A DNA stretch of 64,000 nt, taken from contig NZ_JAAGOH010000011.1 in the NCBI RefSeq assembly GCF_010499455.1, positions 89,374-153,373 on the forward strand, read 5' to 3'. Of the stretch, positions 54,995-63,039 are shown one piece after another. Each line of letters starts with the position of its first letter. Position 1 is the first letter of the stretch. Made by a program: the position numbers and the translations under genes. Below the pieces are notes generated by a model. It worked only from the letters and a program-made list of their open reading frames with translations. It made no database searches and was not told the DNA's origin. The DNA comes from Ideonella livida (GTDB lineage Bacteria > Pseudomonadota > Gammaproteobacteria > Burkholderiales > Burkholderiaceae_C).

Positions 54995-55930
54995 TCAGCG
55001 CAACGCCTCCAGCAGGGTGCGGGCGTTGTGCTGGTAGAGCTGCAGGTAGGTGGCGGCTGGGCCGCCGGGACCGGAGAGCGCATCCGAGTAGAGCTGACCG
55101 CCAAGGCGGGCGCCCCCCTCCTCGGCCAGGCGCCGCACCAGTCGCGGATCGCTCACGTTCTCCAGGAAGACGGCTGGCACCCGCTCGCTGCGGATCTGCC
55201 GGATGATGCGCGCCACGTCGGCGGCCGAGGCGTCCTGCTCGGTGTTGACGCCGCGGGGGGCCAGCAGGGTCAGGCCATAGGCCTCGGCCAGGTAGCCGAA
55301 GGCGTCGTGGCCGGTGATCAGGCGCCGGCGCTCAGGCGGCAAGGCAGCAAAGTCGGCGCGCAGGCGCTGGTCCAGCGCCGCCAGCTGCTGGTCATAGGCC
55401 TGGGCCCGGGCCTGCAGGCTGGCGGCCTGCCCGGGCCGCAAGCCCTGCAGCGTCTGGGCGATGCGGGCCACGTAACGCCGCGCATGTCCCAGGCTCTGCC
55501 AGGCATGGGGATCGGCATGCCCGCCTTGCTGGCGCGGCTGGATGTCTTGGCTGACCACCAGGACCGGGCCGCGGTAGCCGGCGCTGCGCACCAGGCGCTG
55601 CAGCCACCCCTCAAAGTGCAGGCCGTTGACCACCACCAGATCGGCCTGCGCCAGGCGGCGCACGTCGGCCGGGGTGGGCTGGTAGACGTGGGCATCGGCG
55701 TCAGGGCCCACCAGGGCGCTGACCTCGGCCACTGGGCCGGCGACCTGGGCGACCAGATCGGCCAGGATGGAAAAGCTGGCCACCACCCGCAGCGGGGGCG
55801 TGGCGGCCGGGGTCGCCGCGGCGTCGGGCTGCGCCAGCACCGGCGGGAGCGCCGAGCCCAGGGCCAGGCCCAGGGCAGCGCGCCGACGCAGGCCCGCAGG
55901 ACGGGAGATCAGAAGACGGGTAGGGGTCAT
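54995..55930 (-). CDS. znuA: Zinc ABC transporter substrate-binding protein
   Basis: 311 residues, cluster A-I metal-binding protein. A signal peptide is followed by the ZnuA/TroA fold with metal ligands likely in DAHVYQPTPADV, DPHAWQSLGHARRYV, ITGHDAFGYLAEAYG and the late Asp/Glu near YSDALSGPGGPAATYL. It lacks the long His-rich loop of many ZnuA proteins; the His-rich function may be taken by ZrgA. Manganese cannot be excluded from sequence, but the Zur and ZrgA neighbours favour zinc. It overlaps znuB (ATGA). Confidence 0.9.
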   Translation of the reverse strand: MTPTRLLISRPAGLRRRAALGLALGSALPPVLAQPDAAATPAATPPLRVVASFSILADLVAQVAGPVAEVSALVGPDADAHVYQPTPADVRRLAQADLVVVNGLHFEGWLQRLVRSAGYRGPVLVVSQDIQPRQQGGHADPHAWQSLGHARRYVARIAQTLQGLRPGQAASLQARAQAYDQQLAALDQRLRADFAALPPERRRLITGHDAFGYLAEAYGLTLLAPRGVNTEQDASAADVARIIRQIRSERVPAVFLENVSDPRLVRRLAEEGGARLGGQLYSDALSGPGGPAATYLQLYQHNARTLLEALR

Positions 55931-56859
55931 GGGCTGGGCCCTGGGGCAGAGGTGACGGGGCCCTGCCCGGCCAGCCGGCGGACACGCCAGCGGGCCCAGG
56001 CGCTGTCATGGCGGCCCAGCAGCAGGGACAGGCAATAGGCGCCCCCGGCGCACAGCACGATGGCCGGCCCGGAGGGGACGTTGAGGTGGAAGGAGAGCAG
56101 CAGGCCGCAGACGCTACTGAGCGCCACCCCAGCTGTGGAGACGGCCATCAGCCCGCCCAGCCGGCGGGCCCAGAACCGGGCGCTGGCCGCCGGCAGCATC
56201 ATCAGGCCCACGGCCATCAGGCTGCCCAGGGCTTGGAAGCCGCTGACCAGGGTGGCCACCACCAGCACCATGAAGGCCAGGTGCACCCCGCCACCGCGCA
56301 GGCCGACGCTGCGGGCAAAAGCCGGATCGGCGGTGTCCATGAGCAGCGGCCGCAACAGCAGCGACAGACCTGCCACGGTGAGGCTGGCGGTGCCCGCCAC
56401 CGCCCACAGCGCCTCGTCGTCCACCGCCAGCACGCTGCCGAACAGCACATGCAGCAGGTCCACGCTGCTGGCCCGCAGCGACAGCAGCATCACCCCGGCA
56501 GCCAGCGCCAGCAGGTAGAAGGCCGCAAAGCTGGTCTCCTCGCGCTGCGGGGTCAGGCGGGCCACGGCCACCGCCAGCAGGGCCACCACCATGGCCGCGG
56601 CAAAGCCGCCCAGGCTCATGGCCGGCAGCGACAGGCCCGCCACCCAGTAGCCCAGGGCGGCACCGGGCAGCAGGGCATGGGCCATGGCATCGCCCACCAG
56701 GCTCATGCGCCGCAGCACCAGCAGGGTGCCCACCGGCCCGGCCGCCAGGGCCAGCGCCAGACAGGCCACCAGGGCCCGACGCATGAACCCGAACTCGGCA
56801 AAGGGCTGCCAGAGGGTGGCCGCCAGCGGTGTGGCCAGGAGTTGCCAGAGTTCAGCCAT
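55927..56859 (-). CDS. znuB: Zinc ABC transporter permease
   Basis: 310 residues with about eight transmembrane helices, ABC-3 family. Conserved RRMSLVGDAMAHALLPGAALGYWVAGL and the GSLMAVGLMMLPAASARFWARRL block. The start overlaps the end of znuC by 8 bases. A charged C-terminal tail (RWRVRRLAGQG) is cytoplasmic. Confidence 0.92.
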   Translation of the reverse strand: MAELWQLLATPLAATLWQPFAEFGFMRRALVACLALALAAGPVGTLLVLRRMSLVGDAMAHALLPGAALGYWVAGLSLPAMSLGGFAAAMVVALLAVAVARLTPQREETSFAAFYLLALAAGVMLLSLRASSVDLLHVLFGSVLAVDDEALWAVAGTASLTVAGLSLLLRPLLMDTADPAFARSVGLRGGGVHLAFMVLVVATLVSGFQALGSLMAVGLMMLPAASARFWARRLGGLMAVSTAGVALSSVCGLLLSFHLNVPSGPAIVLCAGGAYCLSLLLGRHDSAWARWRVRRLAGQGPVTSAPGPSP

Positions 56860-57688
56860 GGACAGCTCCGGCGTCGGACAGACCCGCATCGGCGCGGTGC
56901 GGGGCCAGCACCTGGTCGGCAGGGCCCCAGGCCCGCACCCGGCCCTGCTCCAGCCACAGGGCCTGGGGCACGGCACGGCGGGCCAGCGCCAGGTCATGCA
57001 GCACGGCCAGCACGATGCGGCCTTCCGCCGCCCAGGTCTGCAGCCGGGTGAGCAGCCAGGCCGAACCGGCCTCGTCCAGGGCGGTGAAGGGCTCGTCCAG
57101 CAGCAGAATGGCCGGATCCATCAGCGCCAGTCGGGCCAGGCGCAGGCGCTGGAACTGGCCGCCCGAAAGCTCGGCCAGCAGCCGCGGGGCCAGGCCGCCC
57201 AGGCCAAAGTCTTCCAGCACCGCCTGCGCCTGCCGGCGGTGGGCTGCGTCCAGTGGCCGCCAGGCACCCAACCGAGGCCAAAACCCCATGAGCAGCAGGT
57301 CCCAGACGGTCAGCGGCAGGCTGCGGTCCACCCCATGCTGCTGGGGCAGCACCACCAGGCGCGGGTGCAGTGCCGAGCCGCCCGGGGGCGGCTGCCACTG
57401 CACCCGCCCGGCAAACGCGGCCCCCCCGGCCTGGCTGCGGGAAGCCGACGCCTGGCGGCCCGCCAGGGCCCCCAGCCGCGACCACCACCCCGGCCGCGCC
57501 GCGCCCGGCCCGGCCACCCAGGCGGCCTGCAAGGCCTGCAGCAGGCTGCCCTTGCCCGCGCCGTTGGCGCCCACCAGGGCGGTGAAGCTGCCAATGGCCA
57601 GCGTGCCATGGACCGGGCCGGCCACCTGCCGGCCGGCCTGCCAGGCCGCCAGACCCTGCAGCGCCAGTCCCGCCTCGGCCACGCTCAT
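56852..57688 (-). CDS. znuC: Zinc ABC transporter ATP-binding protein with an altered Walker A
   Basis: 278 residues. Signature LSGGQFQRLRLARLAL, Walker B AILLLDEPFTALDEAG and switch His in VLHDLALA are intact. Walker A reads GANGAGKGSLL: residue 47, normally Ser/Thr after the lysine, is Gly, with Ser one position later. About 35 extra residues (rich in Gly, Ala, Arg) are inserted between Walker A and the Q-loop (VVLPQQ). The gene starts within the stop of the preceding small gene (ATGA) and is embedded in the operon, so it is surely expressed; whether it hydrolyses ATP normally is open. Confidence 0.87.
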   Translation of the reverse strand: MSVAEAGLALQGLAAWQAGRQVAGPVHGTLAIGSFTALVGANGAGKGSLLQALQAAWVAGPGAARPGWWSRLGALAGRQASASRSQAGGAAFAGRVQWQPPPGGSALHPRLVVLPQQHGVDRSLPLTVWDLLLMGFWPRLGAWRPLDAAHRRQAQAVLEDFGLGGLAPRLLAELSGGQFQRLRLARLALMDPAILLLDEPFTALDEAGSAWLLTRLQTWAAEGRIVLAVLHDLALARRAVPQALWLEQGRVRAWGPADQVLAPHRADAGLSDAGAVHG

Positions 57689-57933
57689 CCGCCCTGACCG
57701 GCCAGCGCCCAGGCCACGGCCAGCCACAGCAAGGCCAGCGCCGGAGCCACCACCGCCAGGCGTGCCCCCAGGCCGGACCAGACCACCGAGGGCGGCGGCA
57801 GGGCCGGCCCCGCGGACCGGGCCGTGGCCCAGGCCATCACCGAGCCGCCGACGGGGGCCGCGGCGTCACCGGCCCGCGGCAAGGGCGGGTGGCGGTCCAG
57901 GGGTTCCAGGGCGGTGGCGGCGTGGGCGGTCAT
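57685..57933 (-). CDS. Small single-pass membrane protein leading the zinc operon
   Basis: 82 residues. A Pro/Ala-rich, His-containing N-terminus is followed by one helix, LAVVAPALALLWLAVAWAL, near the C-terminus. It overlaps znuC by 4 bases and is the first gene divergent from zur, which supports it being real. No family is recognised; it could be a regulator or stabiliser of the Znu transporter. Confidence 0.55.
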   Translation of the reverse strand: MTAHAATALEPLDRHPPLPRAGDAAAPVGGSVMAWATARSAGPALPPPSVVWSGLGARLAVVAPALALLWLAVAWALAGQGG

Positions 57934-57997
57934 GGCGGTGGGGCGCAGGCACCCGGCCGGCAGGGATGCCGGCGGCTCGGGGCACGCAGATGGCCAT

Positions 57998-58019
57998 TAT
58001 TGCAAATGCACTCTCAATA
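57998..58019. promoter_or_regulatory. Putative Zur operator between the zinc operon and zur
   Basis: Inverted repeat TATTG (57998-58002) and CAATA (58015-58019) in a 30-base AT-rich island within otherwise GC-rich DNA, between the divergent zinc operon and zur. The position is right for a shared Fur-family operator; it only loosely resembles the enterobacterial Zur box. Confidence 0.5.
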
Positions 58020-58131
58020 TCGGCGTGCAAGGGTTTGGCGTCCGGCGAAACGGGTGGATGGAGAGGCGGCCCCCCCGGCACGGGCCGCAGCGGCGAGAAT
58101 GCGGGCCGCCCCACCCCGCTGCCTCCGGCCC

Positions 58132-58530
58132 ATGGAACGTTCGACCCGCCAGCGCACCGCCATCCGCAACCTGATCGAGCAGGCCGGACGCCCCCTCTCA
58201 CCCCCGGAGATCCTGGAGGGCGCGCGCGACGCCGTGCCGGGCATCGGCCTGGCCACGGTCTACCGCAACATCAAGTCGCTGCTGGAGGCGGGCCTGATCC
58301 AGGCGGTGACGCTGCCGGGCGACGGGGTGCGCTACGAGGCCACCACCCACCACCACCACCACCATTTCCAGTGTCTGGGCTGTCAGCGGGTGTTCGACGT
58401 GCATGCCTGCCCGGGTGATCTGGGCCGGCTGGCGCCGCCGGGCTTTGAGGTGCAGGGCCATGAGCTGACCTTGTATGGCCAATGCCCGGACTGCCGGGCC
58501 GCGGCCCAAGGCCGCGGCGCCGCCGGCTGA
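58132..58530 (+). CDS. zur: Fur-family zinc regulator Zur
   Basis: 132 residues. A winged helix with LIEQAGRPLSPPEILEGARDAVPGIGLATVYRNIKSLLEAG is followed by the metal-binding dimer domain with an unusually long His run (TTHHHHHHFQC), CLGC and CPDC. The CXXC pairs would hold structural zinc. It is divergent from the ZnuCBA-ZrgA operon, so Zur rather than Fur is the likely identity; PerR is less likely. Confidence 0.88.
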   Translation: MERSTRQRTAIRNLIEQAGRPLSPPEILEGARDAVPGIGLATVYRNIKSLLEAGLIQAVTLPGDGVRYEATTHHHHHHFQCLGCQRVFDVHACPGDLGRLAPPGFEVQGHELTLYGQCPDCRAAAQGRGAAG

Positions 58531-58545
58531 CGCCCGGGCGCGCCC

Positions 58546-59670
58546 TCAGCGTGCGGCCGGACGGCCGGGCGCCATCACCTGCCGCTCATAGGCGGGATAA
58601 AGGTGGGCGACGTTGCGCAGGTACTCGGTGCCAAAGGCGGCCCAGGCACGGAACTCGACCGGCACCTCGGCCCGGATGACGTCGTTCATGTCCCCGCCCT
58701 GTGCCGCCCAGCGGCTGAAGTGGCGGTCCAGCCAGTCGAGGTAGCGGTCGGTGCCCTGGGTGGCGGCCGCCACCGCCGGTCCGCCGGACAGGGCCTGCAC
58801 CGGCCCGTGGCTGGGCACCAGCCAGCGCACCCCGCGGGGGGCCGCCCAGTCCGCCAGCCGCGCCAAGCTGGCCCGCCAGGGCCCCAACTGGGCATGGGGG
58901 GTGGTGGGCACCCGCTGGACAAAGACCAGGCCGCCAGCCAGCAGCACGCCGGACTGGGGCTCGAACAGCACCAGGTCGCTCTCGGTGTGGCCCTGCAGCT
59001 CCAGCAGCTCGAAGCGGCGCTGGCCCACCTGCAGCACGCCGGTGCGGACCGCCGCCTCGAGTTCCTGGTCGGGGGCCAGGGCCTCGGTGCCGCGCATCCA
59101 GTCCCCGCACAGGCGGTAGAGGTTGGTCTCGTAGGCGGCGGCCTCCCGGGCGATGCCAGCCCGGGTGGCGGCAGTGGCCGCACGGGGCACATCGGCAAAG
59201 GCCTGGTTGCCCAGGAAGTAGTCGGGGTGCAGGTTGAGGTGCAGCACACGCACCACCGGCTCGGGGGTGGTGCGGGCGATGAGGGCGCGCAGCTGCTCGC
59301 CGTAGCGCCGGCTGGTGCCGGTGTTGACCACCACCACGCCGGCTCCGGTGGCAAAGAAGGCGGTGTTGATGATGTTGCAGCCGTTGGGCACGCTGAAGTC
59401 AGCGTTGTCGCCCTCCACCACCCAAGCGCCCGGGGCCAGCGGACGGGCCTGCAGGCGGTAGTCCAGGCGGGCGGCATCAGCCCGGGGGGTCGGGAGGTCG
59501 GCGGCGGCGCCGGCCACAGGCTGTGCCAGCACCGGCAAGGCGGCGGCCAGGCCCACCAGCAGGCAGGCCAGCAGGAGCAGGCGCAGCCCCGGCGTGACGC
59601 GGCGCCACAGGCGCGATTCGACGAGGCGGGAGCGGCGGAACATGGTGGCACCGGCGGTCACGGGTCTCAC
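58546..59670 (-). CDS. Quinoprotein-relay-type MBL-fold hydrolase, degenerate metal site
   Basis: 374 residues with an N-terminal hydrophobic signal (LLLLACLLVGLAAALPVLAQ) and a metallo-beta-lactamase fold of the SoxH/quinoprotein-relay group. The canonical HXHXDH motif reads N-L-H-P-D-Y (146-151): two metal His are replaced. The Asp of the GD motif is Gly (LLAGGLVF). The later His in LQGHTESD and in LVPSHGP remain. Starts with GTG overlapping the stop of the SoxYZ-like gene (GTGA); an ATG at 59643 is the alternative. Probably periplasmic; hydrolase activity is doubtful. Confidence 0.82.
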   Translation of the reverse strand: MRPVTAGATMFRRSRLVESRLWRRVTPGLRLLLLACLLVGLAAALPVLAQPVAGAAADLPTPRADAARLDYRLQARPLAPGAWVVEGDNADFSVPNGCNIINTAFFATGAGVVVVNTGTSRRYGEQLRALIARTTPEPVVRVLHLNLHPDYFLGNQAFADVPRAATAATRAGIAREAAAYETNLYRLCGDWMRGTEALAPDQELEAAVRTGVLQVGQRRFELLELQGHTESDLVLFEPQSGVLLAGGLVFVQRVPTTPHAQLGPWRASLARLADWAAPRGVRWLVPSHGPVQALSGGPAVAAATQGTDRYLDWLDRHFSRWAAQGGDMNDVIRAEVPVEFRAWAAFGTEYLRNVAHLYPAYERQVMAPGRPAAR

Positions 59671-60533
59671 TCCAGGCGGCTGGTGATGCGGTTGCCGTTG
59701 TTGTCGCTGCCGACGATGCGCACGCCGCCGGCGGGCGGTTGGGCAAAGTCGAAGCTGAACACCGGGTTCTCGCTGACAGGTTCGTAGCTGTGCAGGCGGG
59801 CCAGTTCGCGGTCCTGCGCATCCCGCACCGAGAGGCGGTTGACGAAGAAGGCGGGAATGCCACCGACCAGCCCGGTGTCCATGGGATGCATGACCCGCAG
59901 CCGCAGGCGCGAGGCGGCGCCCGCCCCTTCAGGCAGGCCGCTGAAGAGCCGGCCACTGACCTCCCCCAGGGTCTGGGACCAGCTGCCGTCCTTGCGCGTG
60001 GCGCCGCTGACGGTGCAGCCGCCGCCGGCGGACTCCACCCAGGTGCCGCCCACATGCCAGACCCCGTCGGCGGTCTGCACCGCCGCCCGCACGGGCGAAG
60101 CCTGCTCCAGCTTGAAGCGGAAAGACAGGCTGGGCAAGGCCTGCACCGGGAAGTAGTCCACCACCCGGCGGATGGGGTTGCGGTCCACCAGCACGGTGAT
60201 CTGGCGCACGGGCCCCAGGGCGGGGTCGACCTGCACGTGGATGGGGACGTTCATCGGGTCTTCGGCAAAGTCCGGGCCCTGGACCCGCACCCGCGCCTCC
60301 CAGCGCACCTGGGCCTGTGGCCCCAGGTACTCCCGACGCATGTCAACCCAGGGCAGCGAGCGGAAGGGATCGCCCTCGAAGGCGTCGGCCACCCCCGGGG
60401 CCCCGGGGGGCGCAGAGGTCTGGGCCATGGCCGCGCCGCCCAGGGCCCAGGCCAGGGCCAGGGTCCAGGCGGGCACCCGCGTCCACCGCGCCAGGTGGGG
60501 CGCGACCGGGATCGAGAGGCGTGACGGGGACAT
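59667..60533 (-). CDS. SoxYZ-like carrier protein of the quinoprotein dehydrogenase type
   Basis: 288 residues with a signal peptide (TLALAWALGGAAMAQ). A SoxY-like domain (about 45-170) carries GGGCTVSGATR around residue 170, equivalent to the GGCGG swinging-arm cysteine of SoxY, and is fused to a SoxZ-like domain (RLRVMHPMDTG, VFSFDFAQPPAGGVRI). These fusions accompany PQQ alcohol dehydrogenases (a quinoprotein relay) rather than the Sox thiosulfate pathway. Sits between the PQQ receptor gene and the MBL gene on one strand. Confidence 0.87.
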   Translation of the reverse strand: MSPSRLSIPVAPHLARWTRVPAWTLALAWALGGAAMAQTSAPPGAPGVADAFEGDPFRSLPWVDMRREYLGPQAQVRWEARVRVQGPDFAEDPMNVPIHVQVDPALGPVRQITVLVDRNPIRRVVDYFPVQALPSLSFRFKLEQASPVRAAVQTADGVWHVGGTWVESAGGGCTVSGATRKDGSWSQTLGEVSGRLFSGLPEGAGAASRLRLRVMHPMDTGLVGGIPAFFVNRLSVRDAQDRELARLHSYEPVSENPVFSFDFAQPPAGGVRIVGSDNNGNRITSRLE

Positions 60534-60599
60534 GGGACCTCCGGGCTTGGATCAGGAGAAGGCGCCGCCGGGACGTGGGGGGGGGCAGCCGAAGGCCGC

Positions 60600-62774
60600 T
60601 CAGAGGCCCCCGACCCAGCGCAGGCCCAGCAGCACAGCACGGGGGCTGCCGGTTTCCAGGTAGCGGCCGTTGCCGTCGTTGACGATGACGCTGCCGGCGT
60701 AGCGGCGGTCGGCCAGGTTGTCGACCCGCGCCAGGACCTCCAGGCGCTGGGCGCCGCTCAGGGCGTAGCGCTGGCTCCAGCGCAGGGCGGCCAGGCCGTG
60801 GCCGGCGGCTGAGGCGGTGTTGGCATCGTTGGCCTGGACACGGCCCACGCCGCGGGCCTCCACCGCCCATTCGCCCCAGTGCCCGCCCTGCCAGGCCAGC
60901 TCGGCCCATGCGGCGCGACCCTGGGTGCCGGCAATGCGGTTGCCCGCCGGCACCAGCAGGCTGGGGCTGGTGCAGGGGGTGCCGGCGCAGGCCTTGAAGG
61001 CGTCCAGGTACTCGGCCTGCAGCCAGGTCAGTGCGGTCTGGGCGCGCCACTGCGGCGCCAACTGCCAGCGGCCGGCCAGCTCCAGGCCCTGGCGGCGGGT
61101 GTCGCCCACGTTCTGGAAGGTAGAGCGGCCGCCGCTGTTGGTCAGGGTGGCCAGCTCGTCGCTCACGCGGTTGAGGAAGGCCGTCAGGTCCAGCGCCCAG
61201 CCGTGGCGGCGCCATTTGCCGCCCACTTCCAGCTGCCGGCTCACCTGCGGCTTGAGCGCCGTGTTGAAGCCACCTGCGCCGTCCGGTCGGTAGGCCAGCT
61301 CGCCCAGGGTGGGCGCCTCAAAACCCCGCGCCACGCTGGCATGGAGCTGCCAGCCGGGGTCCAGCTGCCAGCGCAAGCCCAGCACCGGGTTGGTGTAGTC
61401 GTAGGCCAGGGCACCGGAGTCGTCCACATTGGGCGGTTTGACGTAGTGGTCCTCGGTGACATAGCGGACGCGGCCGCTGCGCACGCCGGCACTGGCGGTC
61501 CAGTCCGCCGCCAGCGGCCAGTCGGCCTGGGCGTAGGCGTCGCGGCTGCGGGCGGTGTTGTCCTCCTCGCGGCGCAGGGCACCGGTCACGCCCAGGGTGC
61601 TGCCGATGAAGTTCTCGTAGCCACGCCGGTCGTCAACCTGCCGGTCCCAGGCCAGGCCAGTGACCAGGGCCACCGTGTCCAACTGCCAGCGCAGGCGCGC
61701 CTCCAGCCCGTTGTAGTCGCGGTCAAAGTCCACCACCCCGCCACCATGGCGGGGGTTGCCTTGCGTGCCCACGGGAATGGCCTGCCACTGCGTGACGCCG
61801 CGCTGGCCGCTGTAGGCGCTCAGCAGGCTCTCGCGCAGGGGGCCGTCTTCGCCAAAGTCGTGGCGCCAGCTCAGGCCCAGCTGGGTCTGGCGGGCCACTT
61901 TGCGGGTGTTGTACTGCTCGGCCTCGGGCACGGTCTGCAGCGGGTCGGCCGCAAAGTCGGCGGGCTTGAGGCCCAGGGGGTCGTCAGAAGGCTGGTCAAA
62001 GTAGCCGGCCACCAGCACCACCCGGTCGCTGGCCCCGGTCCAGCCCAGCCGCAGGTGGGCCTGGGTGCGCTCGGCGGCGCTGTGTTCCCGAAAGCCGTCC
62101 CAGCGGAACTGCGACAGGCTCAAGCGGGCGTCCCAACCCTGGCCCAGGGGGCCTGCCACACGGGCTCGGGCCTGGCGCAGCCCAAAGGAGCCGGCATCCA
62201 GCGCCAGCTCGGCCTCAGCCCGGTCCACCGGGGCGCTGATGAGGTTGATGACACCCCCAGAGCTGTTGCCATAGAGCACGGAAAAGGGGCCGCGCAGCAC
62301 CTCCACCCGCTGGGCGTCGCCCAGGTTGAAGTGCGAGACCTGGCCCTGGCCATCCGGGCCGCTGGCCGGAATGCCATCAGCGTACAGGCGCACGCCCCGC
62401 ACGCCAAAGCCGGCGCGCGCGCCAAAGCCGCGGGCACTGATCTGCAGGTCCTGCGCATAGTTGGCGCGGTTGTTGACCACCAGGCCCGGCACCCGGGCCA
62501 TGGCCTCGCTCAGGTTCACGCCGGGGCCCGACAGGCGCAGGGCCTCGCGGTCGACCACGCTGACGGCATAGGGCATGGCCATCACGCGGCCGGGCTGCAC
62601 CGCACCGGTGACCACCACACGCTCAACGGCCTCCTCCAACGGGGGCTCTGTCGCATGGGCCAGGGCTGGCAGCAGGGGCAGGCCCAGTGCACAAGCCAAG
62701 GCATGCGCCACAGGCGCAGGCCCACACGGAGGCCTGGCGGAAAACAGGGTCAGGGAACGGCGGGGGTGAAACAC
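60600..62774 (-). CDS. pqqU: TonB-dependent receptor resembling the PQQ transporter PqqU (YncD)
   Basis: 724 residues from GTG 62774. A signal peptide ending LPALAHA is followed by a short TonB-box-like EEAVERVVVTG, a plug domain (AVSVVDREALRLSGPGVNLSEAMARVPGLVV) and a 22-strand barrel. Segments such as NRANYAQDLQISARGFG, GIPASGPDGQGQ, AEQYNTRK and RVDNLADRRYAGSVIVN match my memory of E. coli YncD/PqqU closely. It should import pyrroloquinoline quinone across the outer membrane. Followed after 66 bases by the SoxYZ-like gene, consistent with a quinoprotein context. The start is uncertain; a longer form from 62894 has a poor signal. Confidence 0.82.
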   Translation of the reverse strand: MFHPRRSLTLFSARPPCGPAPVAHALACALGLPLLPALAHATEPPLEEAVERVVVTGAVQPGRVMAMPYAVSVVDREALRLSGPGVNLSEAMARVPGLVVNNRANYAQDLQISARGFGARAGFGVRGVRLYADGIPASGPDGQGQVSHFNLGDAQRVEVLRGPFSVLYGNSSGGVINLISAPVDRAEAELALDAGSFGLRQARARVAGPLGQGWDARLSLSQFRWDGFREHSAAERTQAHLRLGWTGASDRVVLVAGYFDQPSDDPLGLKPADFAADPLQTVPEAEQYNTRKVARQTQLGLSWRHDFGEDGPLRESLLSAYSGQRGVTQWQAIPVGTQGNPRHGGGVVDFDRDYNGLEARLRWQLDTVALVTGLAWDRQVDDRRGYENFIGSTLGVTGALRREEDNTARSRDAYAQADWPLAADWTASAGVRSGRVRYVTEDHYVKPPNVDDSGALAYDYTNPVLGLRWQLDPGWQLHASVARGFEAPTLGELAYRPDGAGGFNTALKPQVSRQLEVGGKWRRHGWALDLTAFLNRVSDELATLTNSGGRSTFQNVGDTRRQGLELAGRWQLAPQWRAQTALTWLQAEYLDAFKACAGTPCTSPSLLVPAGNRIAGTQGRAAWAELAWQGGHWGEWAVEARGVGRVQANDANTASAAGHGLAALRWSQRYALSGAQRLEVLARVDNLADRRYAGSVIVNDGNGRYLETGSPRAVLLGLRWVGGL

Positions 62775-63039
62775 GGTGCAGGGGCCAAAAAGGCGCTGAG
62801 ATGGGGACTGTCCCGCATCAGACCGCAGGGCCGCCGCCGCGAACAGCCGGCACTTTCCCCGCCAGAAGCCCGCGCCAGCCGGTGAGCCGACCACCAGGTG
62901 TCACAAGCTGCTCCATTCCGGCACAACCGAACCCTCCCCCCCAAACTGAAGCGGCGTGACCCGCACCCAATAACGCCGGGGTAACGCACCAGCCGTTACA
63001 ACCCCGGCCATCCCACCTCACTTTCCAGGAAGACACGCC

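Noticed and set aside
57998..58019. Classical Fur box or enterobacterial Zur box
   Set aside because: The sequence lacks the GATAAT repeats and the TTATANTATAA core; kept only as a candidate divergent Zur site.
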